A DNA stretch of 64,000 bases, taken from positions 1,813,001-1,877,000 of the forward strand of contig NZ_CP110008.1 of assembly GCF_025947285.1 (NCBI RefSeq), in the 5' to 3' direction. Under the pieces are notes generated by a model. It searched no databases, was not told the DNA's origin, and saw only the letters and a program-made list of their open reading frames with translations. This document shows, piece after piece, positions 46,447-54,295 of this stretch. The translations under genes were made by a program, and so were the position numbers. The stretch is from Flavobacterium sp. N2820. GTDB taxonomy: Bacteria > Bacteroidota > Bacteroidia > Flavobacteriales > Flavobacteriaceae. Each line of letters begins with the position of its first letter. The stretch's first letter is position 1.

Positions 46447-47601
46447 ATGAATTATTTTTCTTCTGATTTTAAATTAGGAATTTTAGGTGGTGGTCAATTA
46501 GGCAAAATGCTTTTGACTGAAACACGAAAATTTGACATTCAAACTTTAGTTTTAGAACCAAATGAAGAAGCTCCAGCACGATACAGTTGCAACGGATTTT
46601 ACAAAGGCAGCTTAATGGATTTTGATACCGTTTACCAATTTGGAAAAATGGTTAATTTGCTAACTATTGAAATTGAAAATGTAAATTTAGATGCTTTAGA
46701 TCAATTGGAAGAAGAAGGCTTACCTATTTATCCTTCGCCAAAAACTTTGCGTTTGATTCAAAATAAAGGAAAACAAAAAGATTATTACGTTTCAAACGAT
46801 ATTCCAACTTCACCACACCAACGATTTGTTGATTTGAATGATTTAAGAACTGCTTTAGCAAAAGATGAATTAGAATTTCCTTTTGTATGGAAATGTGCGC
46901 AATTTGGTTACGACGGAAATGGCGTTAAAATTTGTCGTTCTGCATTAGACTTGGTAAAATTACCCGATGTAGAATGCATTGCTGAAGAAATGGTTCCGTT
47001 TAAGAATGAATTAGCGGTAATTGTTGCGCGTTCTGTTTCTGGTGCAGTAAAAACCTATCCGGTCGTAGAAATGGAATTTCATCCCGAAGCCAATCAAGTA
47101 GAATACGTAATTTGCCCGGCGCGGATTGATAAAACAGTAGCGCAAAAAGCAACAGAAATTGCCTTAAAAGTTTCAGAAGCATTCCATCATGTTGGATTAT
47201 TAGCTGTTGAAATGTTTCAAACAGCAGACGATGAAATTTTAGTAAACGAAGTCGCTCCAAGACCTCATAACTCTGGACATTATTCGATTGAAGCAAGTTA
47301 CACTTCTCAATTCGAAAACCATTTACGAGCGATTTTGAACTTACCTTTAGGAAATACCGATAGCAAAGTTGCCGGAATTATGGTAAATTTGGTAGGCGAA
47401 GAAGGTTATTCTGGTCAAGTTATTTATGAAAATATTGAGAAAATTATGGCAATTGATGGTGTAACACCTCACATTTACGGAAAAAGAGAAACAAGACCTT
47501 TCCGAAAAATGGGACACGTTACCATCGTAAATGAGAATATGACAGAAGCAAGAAAAATTGCAGAGGAAGTAAAGAATTCAATTAGAGTAATTAGCCAATA
47601 A
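46447..47601 (+). CDS. purK: N5-carboxyaminoimidazole ribonucleotide synthase
   Basis: PurK makes N5-CAIR from AIR, bicarbonate and ATP for purine synthesis. 384 residues from the ATG at 46447. The start has LGILGGGQLGKMLLTE; ATP-grasp residues follow in FPFVWKCAQFGYDGNGVK and ILVNEVAPRPHNSGHYSIEA. An in-frame ATG at 46414 would add 11 residues but overlaps the upstream ORF and the repeat. purE follows after one intervening small gene. Confidence 0.95.
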   Translation: MNYFSSDFKLGILGGGQLGKMLLTETRKFDIQTLVLEPNEEAPARYSCNGFYKGSLMDFDTVYQFGKMVNLLTIEIENVNLDALDQLEEEGLPIYPSPKTLRLIQNKGKQKDYYVSNDIPTSPHQRFVDLNDLRTALAKDELEFPFVWKCAQFGYDGNGVKICRSALDLVKLPDVECIAEEMVPFKNELAVIVARSVSGAVKTYPVVEMEFHPEANQVEYVICPARIDKTVAQKATEIALKVSEAFHHVGLLAVEMFQTADDEILVNEVAPRPHNSGHYSIEASYTSQFENHLRAILNLPLGNTDSKVAGIMVNLVGEEGYSGQVIYENIEKIMAIDGVTPHIYGKRETRPFRKMGHVTIVNENMTEARKIAEEVKNSIRVISQ

Positions 47602-47629
47602 GGCAATGCGTCAATTTGAAAATTAGAAA

Positions 47630-47920
47630 ATGATAAAAAAGATTTTGCATATTATTTTTTATTCCACAATTTTATTTTGTGTATTTTCATTTTTGTCATT
47701 ATCATATTCCATGATTTATTCAAGATTTAACAATATATCTCCAAATTTCACAATTGGATTTCCTTTTGAAATGTATTATCAATTTGAAGTTAGAGGAGAA
47801 TGCGATGAGAGAACTTTATTACACGGAACTCATTTTATAAACATTTTATACAATATGATTATCTGTTTAATTCTTTCAGTATTAAAAACAAAAAACAATT
47901 TTAACCCTACTCACCCCTAG
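47630..47920 (+). CDS. Small membrane protein of unknown function
   Basis: 96 residues with two predicted membrane helices: one near residues 5-27 (ILHIIFYSTILFCVFSFLSL) and one near 69-86 (INILYNMIICLILSVL). The loop holds two Cys... one at residue ~59 in GECDERT, and Cys in the helices. It lies between purK and purE, unusual for that pair. The last codons and the stop (47918-47920) fall in a repeat element. Reality as a gene is likely from its hydrophobic pattern but not certain. Confidence 0.45.
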   Translation: MIKKILHIIFYSTILFCVFSFLSLSYSMIYSRFNNISPNFTIGFPFEMYYQFEVRGECDERTLLHGTHFINILYNMIICLILSVLKTKNNFNPTHP

Positions 47921-47948
47921 TAGGAATTCCCCCTTTGGGGGTTAGGGG
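47906..47948. repeat. Double-hairpin GC-rich repeat element before purE
   Basis: CCTACT (47906-47911) pairs with AGTAGG (47919-47924), then CCCCC (47929-47933) pairs with GGGGG (47937-47941), and a second GGGGG run follows. This is far more G+C-rich than its surroundings and resembles a dispersed element of Flavobacteriaceae (from memory). It lies 8 bp before the purE ATG. Confidence 0.6.
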
Positions 47949-47956
47949 GCTGATTT

Positions 47957-48439
47957 ATGAGCAAAGTAGCAATAATAATGGGAAGCATTTCGGATATGCC
48001 GGTTATGCAAGAAGCCATCGATATATTAAAAGGATTTGATATCGAAACCGAAGTAGATATTGTTTCGGCACACAGAACACCTGAAAAATTATTTGATTTC
48101 AGTAAAAACGCACACGAAAGAGGAATTTCTGTAATTATTGCGGGTGCTGGCGGTGCGGCTCACTTACCTGGAATGGTTGCTTCTATGTCGCCACTTCCTG
48201 TAATTGGAGTTCCTGTAAAATCGAGTAATTCAATTGATGGATGGGATTCTGTATTATCCATTTTACAAATGCCTGGTGGCGTTCCTGTAGCAACAGTTGC
48301 GTTAAACGGAGCTAAAAATGCTGGAATCTTAGCCGCACAAATTATTGGAAGTTCTGATAAATGTGTGCTAGACAAAATTATCGCATACAAAGAAGGATTA
48401 AAACAAGCGGTTTTAAAAGCTTCGGAAGGATTGAAATAA
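47957..48439 (+). CDS. purE: N5-carboxyaminoimidazole ribonucleotide mutase
   Basis: PurE converts N5-CAIR into CAIR, the step after PurK. 160 residues, class I type: MGSISDMPVMQEAIDIL, catalytic SAHRTPEKLFDF, and GAGGAAHLPGMVAS. A hairpin follows its stop. Confidence 0.96.
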   Translation: MSKVAIIMGSISDMPVMQEAIDILKGFDIETEVDIVSAHRTPEKLFDFSKNAHERGISVIIAGAGGAAHLPGMVASMSPLPVIGVPVKSSNSIDGWDSVLSILQMPGGVPVATVALNGAKNAGILAAQIIGSSDKCVLDKIIAYKEGLKQAVLKASEGLK

Positions 48440-48445
48440 AATAGA

Positions 48446-48475
48446 AAATCCCGTATTATTGCTAATTCGGGATTT
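48446..48475 (+). terminator. Weak terminator after purE
   Basis: AAATCCCG (48446-48453) pairs with CGGGATTT (48468-48475) with a 14-nt loop, 7 bp after the purE stop. There is no long T run, so efficiency is doubtful. Confidence 0.5.
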
Positions 48476-48598
48476 CTACTCACATTTAAGTGACAACTAT
48501 AAAAAAATTCTACTCTCTCTTTTTTTAGGGGACAAAAAGGATTTATTAAATCATTTCGTCGACAAAATTATACACTTTATCGATAATAAAAAAATTTT

Positions 48599-50623
48599 AT
48601 GGAACTTTTTTTAAAAAAATTTGAATCAAAACACAATACAGCTCCGTTTAGTAAGATTAATCTTTCAGAATACAAAGAGGCTTTTGAAAAAACAATTGCA
48701 CTAGCTCGAATTGAGATCGATAATATTACAAAAAACTCTGAAACACCTACTTTTAAAAACACTATCGAAGCATTAGATTTTTCGGGAGAACAACTAGATC
48801 GTTTATCATCAATATTCTTCAATTTGAATTCTGCTGAAACTTGTGACGAAATGCAAAAAATTGCACAAGAAGTTTCTCCATTAATCACAGCATTCAGTAA
48901 CGATATTGATTTGAATGAAGATTTATTTAAACGAGTAAAAGCCGTTTATGATCAAAAAGACTCCTTAAGTTTAACTACAGAACAAGCAACTTTATTAGAT
49001 AAAAAATTCAAAGGTTTTTCTCGAAATGGAGCATTACTAAATGAAGAAGATAAACTAAAATTACGCGAAATTGACACCGAATTAGCCAAAATAAAACTAA
49101 CTTTTGGAGAAAATGTTTTAGCTGAAACAAATAATTATCAGTTACATATTACTAACGAAGAAGATTTAAAAGGTTTGCCAGATGGCGCTAAAGAAATGGC
49201 GGCAAGTTTGGCAAAATCAAAAAATTTAGAAGGTTGGGTTTTTACTTTAGATTTTCCAAGTTATTTGCCTTTTGTAACTTATGTTGAAAATCGTGAATTA
49301 CGCAAAGAAATTGCTATTGCCGCTGGAAAAAAATCGTTTCAAGATAATGAATTCGATAATAAAGAAAATGTAAAACGCATTGTGGAATTACGTCACAAGC
49401 GAGCTAATTTATTGGGTTATCAATCACATTCGCATTTTGTTTTAGAAGAACGAATGGCGCAAAATCCATACAACGTACAATCGTTTTTGAATGATTTGTT
49501 GGAAAAAGCAAAACCTGCGGCTCAAAAAGAATTTGCTCAACTAACTACTTTCGCAAAAGAACTAGACGGAATTGACCAATTAGAAAAATGGGATGGCGCC
49601 TATTATTCAGAAAAATTGAAACAAAAATTATTCAGTTTGGATGATGAATTGTTGAAACCGTATTTCAAATTGGAAAATGTGTTAAATGGTGCTTTCACCA
49701 TTGCTGAAAAGTTATTTGGAATCACGTTCAAAGAAGTTTTTGATATTGACAAATACCAAGAAGATGTGCAAACTTTTGAAGTTTTAGACTTTGAAGGACA
49801 ATTAGTGGCTATCTTCTATTCGGATTTCTTCCCAAGAAAAGGAAAACGAAATGGCGCTTGGATGACATCCTACAAACCACAATATATTAAGGACGGAATC
49901 AACGAGCGACCACATGTTTCTATAGTTTGCAATTTCACACCGCCAACAGAAACTAAGCCTTCACTCCTAACCTTCAATGAAGTAACCACTTTATTCCACG
50001 AATTTGGACACGCTTTACACGGCATGTTAGCCAATACGACTTATCCTAGTTTATCGGGAACTTCTGTTTATTGGGATTTTGTGGAATTACCAAGTCAAGT
50101 GATGGAAAACTGGTGTTACGAACCCGAAGCGTTGGCTTTGTTTGCCAAACATTACGAAACGGGAGAAATTATTCCGCAAGACTATGTAGAAAAAATCAAA
50201 GAAAGTGCGAGTTTCTTAGAAGGAATGGCTACGTTACGTCAATTGAGTTTCGGAATTTTAGACATGACGTATCATGGAAAATCGCAAACTATTGCTGATG
50301 TAAAAGCTTTTGAAAAACAAGCAATGGAAGGCACAAGTTTATATCCAGACGTAGCCGAAAATTGCATGAGTACATCGTTCTCACATATTTTCCAAGGCGG
50401 TTATTCTTCAGGCTATTACAGTTACAAATGGGCGGAAGTTTTAGATGCCGATGCGTTTGCATATTTCCAAGAAAAAGGAATTTTCAATACAGAAGTTGCA
50501 ACCAAATTCAAAGATAATGTACTTTCAAAAGGCGGTACCGAATTACCAATGGAATTGTATAAAAAATTCAGAGGCCAAGAGCCGAAAGTGGAGGCTTTAT
50601 TGAAGAGAGCTGGGTTGATTTAG
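48599..50623 (+). CDS. M3-family oligopeptidase (Dcp/PrlC type)
   Basis: 674 residues, no signal peptide, so cytoplasmic. The zinc site is H467-E-F-G-H471 in TLFHEFGHALHGMLA; the downstream element SGTSVYWDFVELPSQVMENW is an M3A hallmark. The C-terminal FSHIFQGGYSSGYYSYKWAE lies in the substrate-binding part. It cleaves short peptides, either as peptidyl-dipeptidase or as endopeptidase; the motifs are intermediate between Dcp and OpdA. Confidence 0.93.
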   Translation: MELFLKKFESKHNTAPFSKINLSEYKEAFEKTIALARIEIDNITKNSETPTFKNTIEALDFSGEQLDRLSSIFFNLNSAETCDEMQKIAQEVSPLITAFSNDIDLNEDLFKRVKAVYDQKDSLSLTTEQATLLDKKFKGFSRNGALLNEEDKLKLREIDTELAKIKLTFGENVLAETNNYQLHITNEEDLKGLPDGAKEMAASLAKSKNLEGWVFTLDFPSYLPFVTYVENRELRKEIAIAAGKKSFQDNEFDNKENVKRIVELRHKRANLLGYQSHSHFVLEERMAQNPYNVQSFLNDLLEKAKPAAQKEFAQLTTFAKELDGIDQLEKWDGAYYSEKLKQKLFSLDDELLKPYFKLENVLNGAFTIAEKLFGITFKEVFDIDKYQEDVQTFEVLDFEGQLVAIFYSDFFPRKGKRNGAWMTSYKPQYIKDGINERPHVSIVCNFTPPTETKPSLLTFNEVTTLFHEFGHALHGMLANTTYPSLSGTSVYWDFVELPSQVMENWCYEPEALALFAKHYETGEIIPQDYVEKIKESASFLEGMATLRQLSFGILDMTYHGKSQTIADVKAFEKQAMEGTSLYPDVAENCMSTSFSHIFQGGYSSGYYSYKWAEVLDADAFAYFQEKGIFNTEVATKFKDNVLSKGGTELPMELYKKFRGQEPKVEALLKRAGLI

Positions 50624-50650
50624 ATTGTTAGAATTTTAGATATTTAGAGA

Positions 50651-50669
50651 CCGAAGAAAACAACTTCGG
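50651..50669 (+). terminator. Terminator after the M3 peptidase gene
   Basis: CCGAAG (50651-50656) pairs with CTTCGG (50664-50669), followed by CTTCTTTTT. A short but G+C-rich stem. Confidence 0.6.
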
Positions 50670-50698
50670 CTTCTTTTTCAAACAAACTTTCATTTTTT

Positions 50699-50730
50699 TT
50701 TGAAACTTTAAAAACTTTTATATATCTTTG
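50699..50730 (+). promoter_or_regulatory. Promoter of the GbsR/MarR-type regulator gene
   Basis: TTTG (50699-50702), 20 bp, TATCTTTG (50723-50730). Both boxes are exact. The leader to the ATG at 50758 is about 20-25 nt and contains a three-codon upstream ORF. Confidence 0.72.
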
Positions 50731-50740
50731 TCCTATCAAA

Positions 50741-50749
50741 ATGAAATAA
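50741..50749 (+). CDS. Minimal upstream ORF (ATG AAA TAA)
   Basis: Start, one Lys codon and stop, 8 nt before the regulator's ATG. The context ATCAAAATG at 50735-50743 is an exact repeat of the context of the true start at 50752-50760, 17 bp further on. Possibly a translational control element or just a duplication. Confidence 0.35.
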   Translation: MK

Positions 50750-50757
50750 CCATCAAA

Positions 50758-51261
50758 ATGGAATTCAAAGAAGCAAAAAATAAATTCGTACAAACATGGG
50801 GAGCCTTAGGTTCTCAATGGGGCATTAACAAAACCATGGCACAGATTCATGCGTTGTTGATGGTTTCGCACGAACCTGTTTCTATGGAAGACATTATGGA
50901 AGAATTACAAATTTCGCGCGGTAATGCTTCGATGAATTTAAGAGCTTTAATGGATTGGGGAATCGTTTATAAAGAATACAAAGCGGGCGAAAGACGTGAA
51001 TTTTTCACAGCCGAAAAAGATTTAGATGAATTAGCCGTAAAAATTTCAAGAGAGAGAAGCAAACGCGAAATCAAACCTGCATTGAAAGTTTTAAAAGAAG
51101 TTTCTTCTATAAAATCAGACAACACAGAAGCAGAAAAACATTTCGTAGATCAAACTACAAAATTATACGACTTCGTATTAAAAGCGGATAACGTTTTGGA
51201 TAAAATCACAGAATACAAAGACAATTGGTTAGCAAAATTGGTTGTTAAAATTATGAAGTAA
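50758..51261 (+). CDS. GbsR/MarR-family transcriptional regulator
   Basis: 167 residues from ATG 50758. The frame opens earlier at a TTG that is part of the -7 box, so that start is rejected. A winged helix-turn-helix is clear at ~30-95 (PVSMEDIMEELQISRGNASM, LMDWGIVYKEYKAGERREFF). The helical C-terminal part probably dimerises. GbsR-type regulators often respond to osmolytes or membrane stress; the ligand is unknown. It precedes membrane-protein genes on the same strand, possible targets. Confidence 0.82.
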   Translation: MEFKEAKNKFVQTWGALGSQWGINKTMAQIHALLMVSHEPVSMEDIMEELQISRGNASMNLRALMDWGIVYKEYKAGERREFFTAEKDLDELAVKISRERSKREIKPALKVLKEVSSIKSDNTEAEKHFVDQTTKLYDFVLKADNVLDKITEYKDNWLAKLVVKIMK

Positions 51262-51276
51262 CCCTTTTTTTAATCT

Positions 51277-51302
51277 AAACTTTCAATTATTTCTGAAAGT
51301 TT
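51277..51302 (+). terminator. Hairpin after the regulator gene
   Basis: AAACTTTCA (51277-51285) and TGAAAGTTT (51294-51302), a perfect 9-bp stem with an 8-nt loop. No T run follows, so it may be a weak terminator or an operator before the next gene (start 51318). Confidence 0.45.
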
Positions 51303-51317
51303 AAAATAATAGATAAT

Positions 51318-51656
51318 ATGAAATATTTTAGTTTTCAACTCAACTTGATTCTAACTTCAGTAGCTTTAATTAGTGCTATTATAGCGAACAGTATTGGCTT
51401 TAAATTAAATAGCAGTATAGGCTTATTAGTTATTCTAGGATTATATCAAGTTTTTATCTCCTTTATTTTAACTTTTTATGCAATAATATATAACAGACTC
51501 TTGCTTATTCTTTACATACTGTATTGGTTTATTGTAACCTTATTTTTTAAATTTTTTTTAGGTCAATTCTTTTACATGTGTCTAATTATAGCTCTTTATA
51601 ACTTATATATAAACTATTGTAGTTTCTCAAATTCTAAATATAATATTACAAAATAA
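51318..51656 (+). CDS. Membrane protein of unknown function
   Basis: 112 residues, nearly all hydrophobic, with about four membrane helices (e.g. LILTSVALISAIIANSIGF, LLVILGLYQVFISFILTFY, LLLILYILYWFIVTLFF, YMCLIIALYNLYI). No known motif. Its stop overlaps the next start as TAATG, so it is in an operon with the TIGR01777 epimerase and the two small membrane proteins. Confidence 0.6.
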   Translation: MKYFSFQLNLILTSVALISAIIANSIGFKLNSSIGLLVILGLYQVFISFILTFYAIIYNRLLLILYILYWFIVTLFFKFFLGQFFYMCLIIALYNLYINYCSFSNSKYNITK

Positions 51657-52564
51657 TGAAAAAACTAATCATCGCCGCAGGAACAGGATTTTTAGGACAA
51701 GTCTTAATACATCATTTCAAAAATAAATTTGAAGAAATTATAATTCTTACGAGAGAAAAATCTGAAATTAAGAACAATATTACATACGTGAATTGGAATG
51801 CAAAAACATTTTCAGGCTGGGAGAAAGAACTGGAAAATGCTAATGTTTTAATTAACTTAGCTGGAAAATCCGTTGATTGCAGATATACCAAAAAAAACAA
51901 ATCTGAAATTTTAGCCTCAAGAATTGATAGTACCAAAATTTTAAATGAAGCCATTTTACAATGTGAAAATCCACCAAAACATTTCATCAACTCTTCAACT
52001 GCGACTATTTATCGCCACTCAGAAGACAAAGAAATGGATGAATATCTAGGTGAAATTGGTAATGATTTTTCTATGAACGTTGCCAAATCATGGGAAAAAA
52101 CATTCTATGAAGTCGAAACTCCAAACACATTAAAAACTGCGATTCGTACTTCAATTGTTCTTGGCAAAAATGGTGGTGCTTTTGTTCCTTTAAAAAAATT
52201 AACGCAATTTGGATTGGGAGGAAAAAGCGGCAACGGAAGACAATTCATCAGCTGGATTCACGAAAAAGATTTTGAAAGAGCTGTCGAGTTTATAATTGAA
52301 AAGAAACTTTCAGGAAGCGTCAACGTAGTTTCTCCAAAACCCATTCACAATGAAGCATTCATGAAAAAACTTCAAAAAGCAATTGGCATTCCATTTGGTT
52401 TGCCTATCTCAAAAACGTTACTTGAATTTGGAGCAAGAATCATCAATACAGAAGCCGAATTGGTCTTAAAAAGCAGAAATGTAATCCCAAAAAGATTGAC
52501 AGAAAACGGATTTGAATTTGAATATGCTGATTTAGATAAAACGTTAAAAAACCTCTTGTCATGA
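51656..52564 (+). CDS. TIGR01777-family NAD(P)-dependent epimerase (SDR39U1/YfcH-like)
   Basis: 302 residues of an atypical short-chain dehydrogenase. The nucleotide-binding GxxGFLG is at the start (AAGTGFLGQVLIHHF). Residues typical of the family are INLAGKSVDCRYTKKNK, INSSTATIY, and the C-terminal LPISKTLLEFGARIINTEAE. Substrate unknown. It overlaps the previous gene by 1 bp and the next by 4 bp. Confidence 0.88.
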   Translation: MKKLIIAAGTGFLGQVLIHHFKNKFEEIIILTREKSEIKNNITYVNWNAKTFSGWEKELENANVLINLAGKSVDCRYTKKNKSEILASRIDSTKILNEAILQCENPPKHFINSSTATIYRHSEDKEMDEYLGEIGNDFSMNVAKSWEKTFYEVETPNTLKTAIRTSIVLGKNGGAFVPLKKLTQFGLGGKSGNGRQFISWIHEKDFERAVEFIIEKKLSGSVNVVSPKPIHNEAFMKKLQKAIGIPFGLPISKTLLEFGARIINTEAELVLKSRNVIPKRLTENGFEFEYADLDKTLKNLLS

Positions 52565-52905
52565 ACCTCAACATCATCGCCTATCTCATCTATTTCAGCA
52601 TCACAGGCATTATCATTGTAAAAGTTGGACGAATTTGCTACAACAATGGAAACATTTTCGTTTCGCAATTGATTCCCAATCACGAAGACTTATGTCATAA
52701 AATAAATCAATTGCTTTTGGTGGGTTATTATCTCTTAAATATTGGTTATTGTGCGATGACGATAATTTCTTGGGAACAAATTGAAAGTATCACACAACTC
52801 ATTGAAGTGATTACCTCAAAATCGGCTTTCATTATTATTGCGATTGCCTTGATGCATTACATCAACATTATATTATTAACGAATTACATCAAAAAATTAA
52901 TTTAA
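52561..52905 (+). CDS. Small membrane protein, first of a related pair
   Basis: 114 residues with three membrane helices. The middle part (INQLLLVGYYLLNIGYCAMT) closely matches the next gene's (TNKLFETGFYLLNLGFALMI), and both have the same helix spacing. The start overlaps the epimerase stop (ATGA). I do not recognise the family. Confidence 0.6.
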   Translation: MNLNIIAYLIYFSITGIIIVKVGRICYNNGNIFVSQLIPNHEDLCHKINQLLLVGYYLLNIGYCAMTIISWEQIESITQLIEVITSKSAFIIIAIALMHYINIILLTNYIKKLI

Positions 52906-52916
52906 ACACACGTATT

Positions 52917-53303
52917 ATGGAAACTACAAAAATTTTAATCGGTTATGCAATTTATCTTCCAATTGCCTTATTTTTAACCTACTATGTTTCAAAAACACTT
53001 TTTAAAAACAGTAAAATTTACATGTTGGATATTTTTAAAGGTCGAGAAGAAATCGCCACCGCAACCAACAAACTATTCGAAACTGGATTTTATTTATTGA
53101 ATTTAGGCTTTGCACTTATGATTTTAGAAATGAACATGTATGACAATAGTTATCAAGTTTTAATTGAAAAACTGAGTTATAAAATTGGCGGATTTTCAAT
53201 TTATTTGGGACTTATGCTATTCTTAAACTTATATTTCTTCTTTAGAGGAAAACGAAAAGCAAGTCAAGCGCAAGTTGAACAACGAATGGTTATTAATGGG
53301 TAA
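52917..53303 (+). CDS. Small membrane protein, second of a related pair
   Basis: 128 residues with three membrane helices and a charged C-terminal tail (RGKRKASQAQVEQRM). Shares GFYLLNLGFALMIL and helix spacing with the previous gene 11 bp upstream, so the two are probably ancient duplicates. The stop is followed at 2 bp by the convergent UbiA-like gene, separated only by a palindrome. Confidence 0.6.
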   Translation: METTKILIGYAIYLPIALFLTYYVSKTLFKNSKIYMLDIFKGREEIATATNKLFETGFYLLNLGFALMILEMNMYDNSYQVLIEKLSYKIGGFSIYLGLMLFLNLYFFFRGKRKASQAQVEQRMVING

Positions 53304-53305
53304 AT

Positions 53306-54145
53306 TCACAATCCTGACAGGTTTAAAAAACCTGTCAGGATTAGTAATAACCACCACAAAATCGGAACACTTTCTAACCAAAACGAAGCGTAATAGCGTG
53401 AACGATTTTCATGAGCAAAAAAGAGAAAAATAGCAATAGTTCCACAAACCAAAAGTTTAAAAAAGAAAGGCAAAAAGTGATGGTTATTGGTATAAAAAAA
53501 CTCTAAAATCAGCAATAAAAACAATAATAGATAACCGAGTTTTTTGGTCAACTTCACTCCTATTTTCTGCGGAACGGTTTGCAAATGCAAGTCATCGCGT
53601 TTTACATCAACAATATCAAAAACCAAAACAATCGAAAAAACCAACAAAAACCGCTGAACAGCCATCAAAGAAACATCTATTGAAAACGGAATTTCAGCTT
53701 CTACCAAAGGCAAAATCACTGTTACTCCTACCCAAGTAATTCCGACAATGTAAATTTTCACCCCTTTCCAATTTCTAGCGTTTTGTTTGTTTGGAAAAAA
53801 CGGTAATGTATACAATAAAGTTAAACCTAAAAAAACAAATGCGCTAATTTGAGTCACCCAACACAATTGTAGAAAAAAATAAAAACAAGCAATTGAAGAA
53901 AGAAAACTCAACAAAACAATTCCTTTTAGTTCTTTTTTGATTTGATTTTTGTTTAATCTTGCTAAGGCATCGTATTTTACAAAATTATAGCCTACAACAG
54001 TTCCAAAAAAAGCAAAGAAAACAATCGACAAACCGCCGTCAATATTGAAAAAATAGTGCGTCATAGATACCAAAGCAAAAGCCGAAAAAGCCACATGTAA
54101 GCTACTATTGATATAGAAATCGATAATTTTCTTTAAAACAACCAT
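53306..54145 (-). CDS. UbiA-like prenyltransferase-family membrane protein
   Basis: 279 residues with about eight membrane helices. The second Asp motif of UbiA enzymes is present (FDIVDVKRDDLH, near residue 175). The first one is degenerate (YNFVKYDALARL instead of NDxxDxxxD), so activity is uncertain. The last ~11 codons are encoded by a perfect palindrome, which implies that the gene end was rewritten by a repeat. Likely substrate classes are quinone or heme precursors, not determinable. Confidence 0.7.
   Translation of the reverse strand: MVVLKKIIDFYINSSLHVAFSAFALVSMTHYFFNIDGGLSIVFFAFFGTVVGYNFVKYDALARLNKNQIKKELKGIVLLSFLSSIACFYFFLQLCWVTQISAFVFLGLTLLYTLPFFPNKQNARNWKGVKIYIVGITWVGVTVILPLVEAEIPFSIDVSLMAVQRFLLVFSIVLVFDIVDVKRDDLHLQTVPQKIGVKLTKKLGYLLLFLLLILEFFYTNNHHFLPFFFKLLVCGTIAIFLFFAHENRSRYYASFWLESVPILWWLLLILTGFLNLSGL
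53310..53342. repeat. Perfect 15-bp palindrome at converging gene ends
   Basis: AATCCTGACAGGTTT (53310-53324) and AAACCTGTCAGGATT (53328-53342), separated by AAA. It encodes the C-terminal residues of the UbiA-like protein and lies just past the stop of the opposite gene, so it can act as a shared terminator. The CCTGACAGG core is a repeat seen widely in Flavobacteriaceae, from memory. Confidence 0.85.
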
Positions 54146-54242
54146 TCAACAAAAATAATCAATCTGTTAATAAGACTCGATTTTAGTTGATAAAATCACA
54201 AAAAATCCCATTTTAAAAACAAATTATTACAAGATTAATAAT

Positions 54243-54250
54243 TACTTTTG
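54243..54250 (+). promoter_or_regulatory. gcvP promoter -7 box
   Basis: TACTTTTG matches TAnnTTTG and lies 45 bp before the gcvP ATG; no TTG is seen at the -33 distance. The leader shows no glycine-riboswitch-like structure. Confidence 0.5.
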
Positions 54251-54295
54251 TTGTCCAAAACAACACAAAATAACACACATACACATTTTTAATAA

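Noticed and set aside
54146..54295. Glycine riboswitch before gcvP
   Set aside because: No conserved aptamer stems or G-rich core; only a promoter-like -7 box in A+T-rich DNA.
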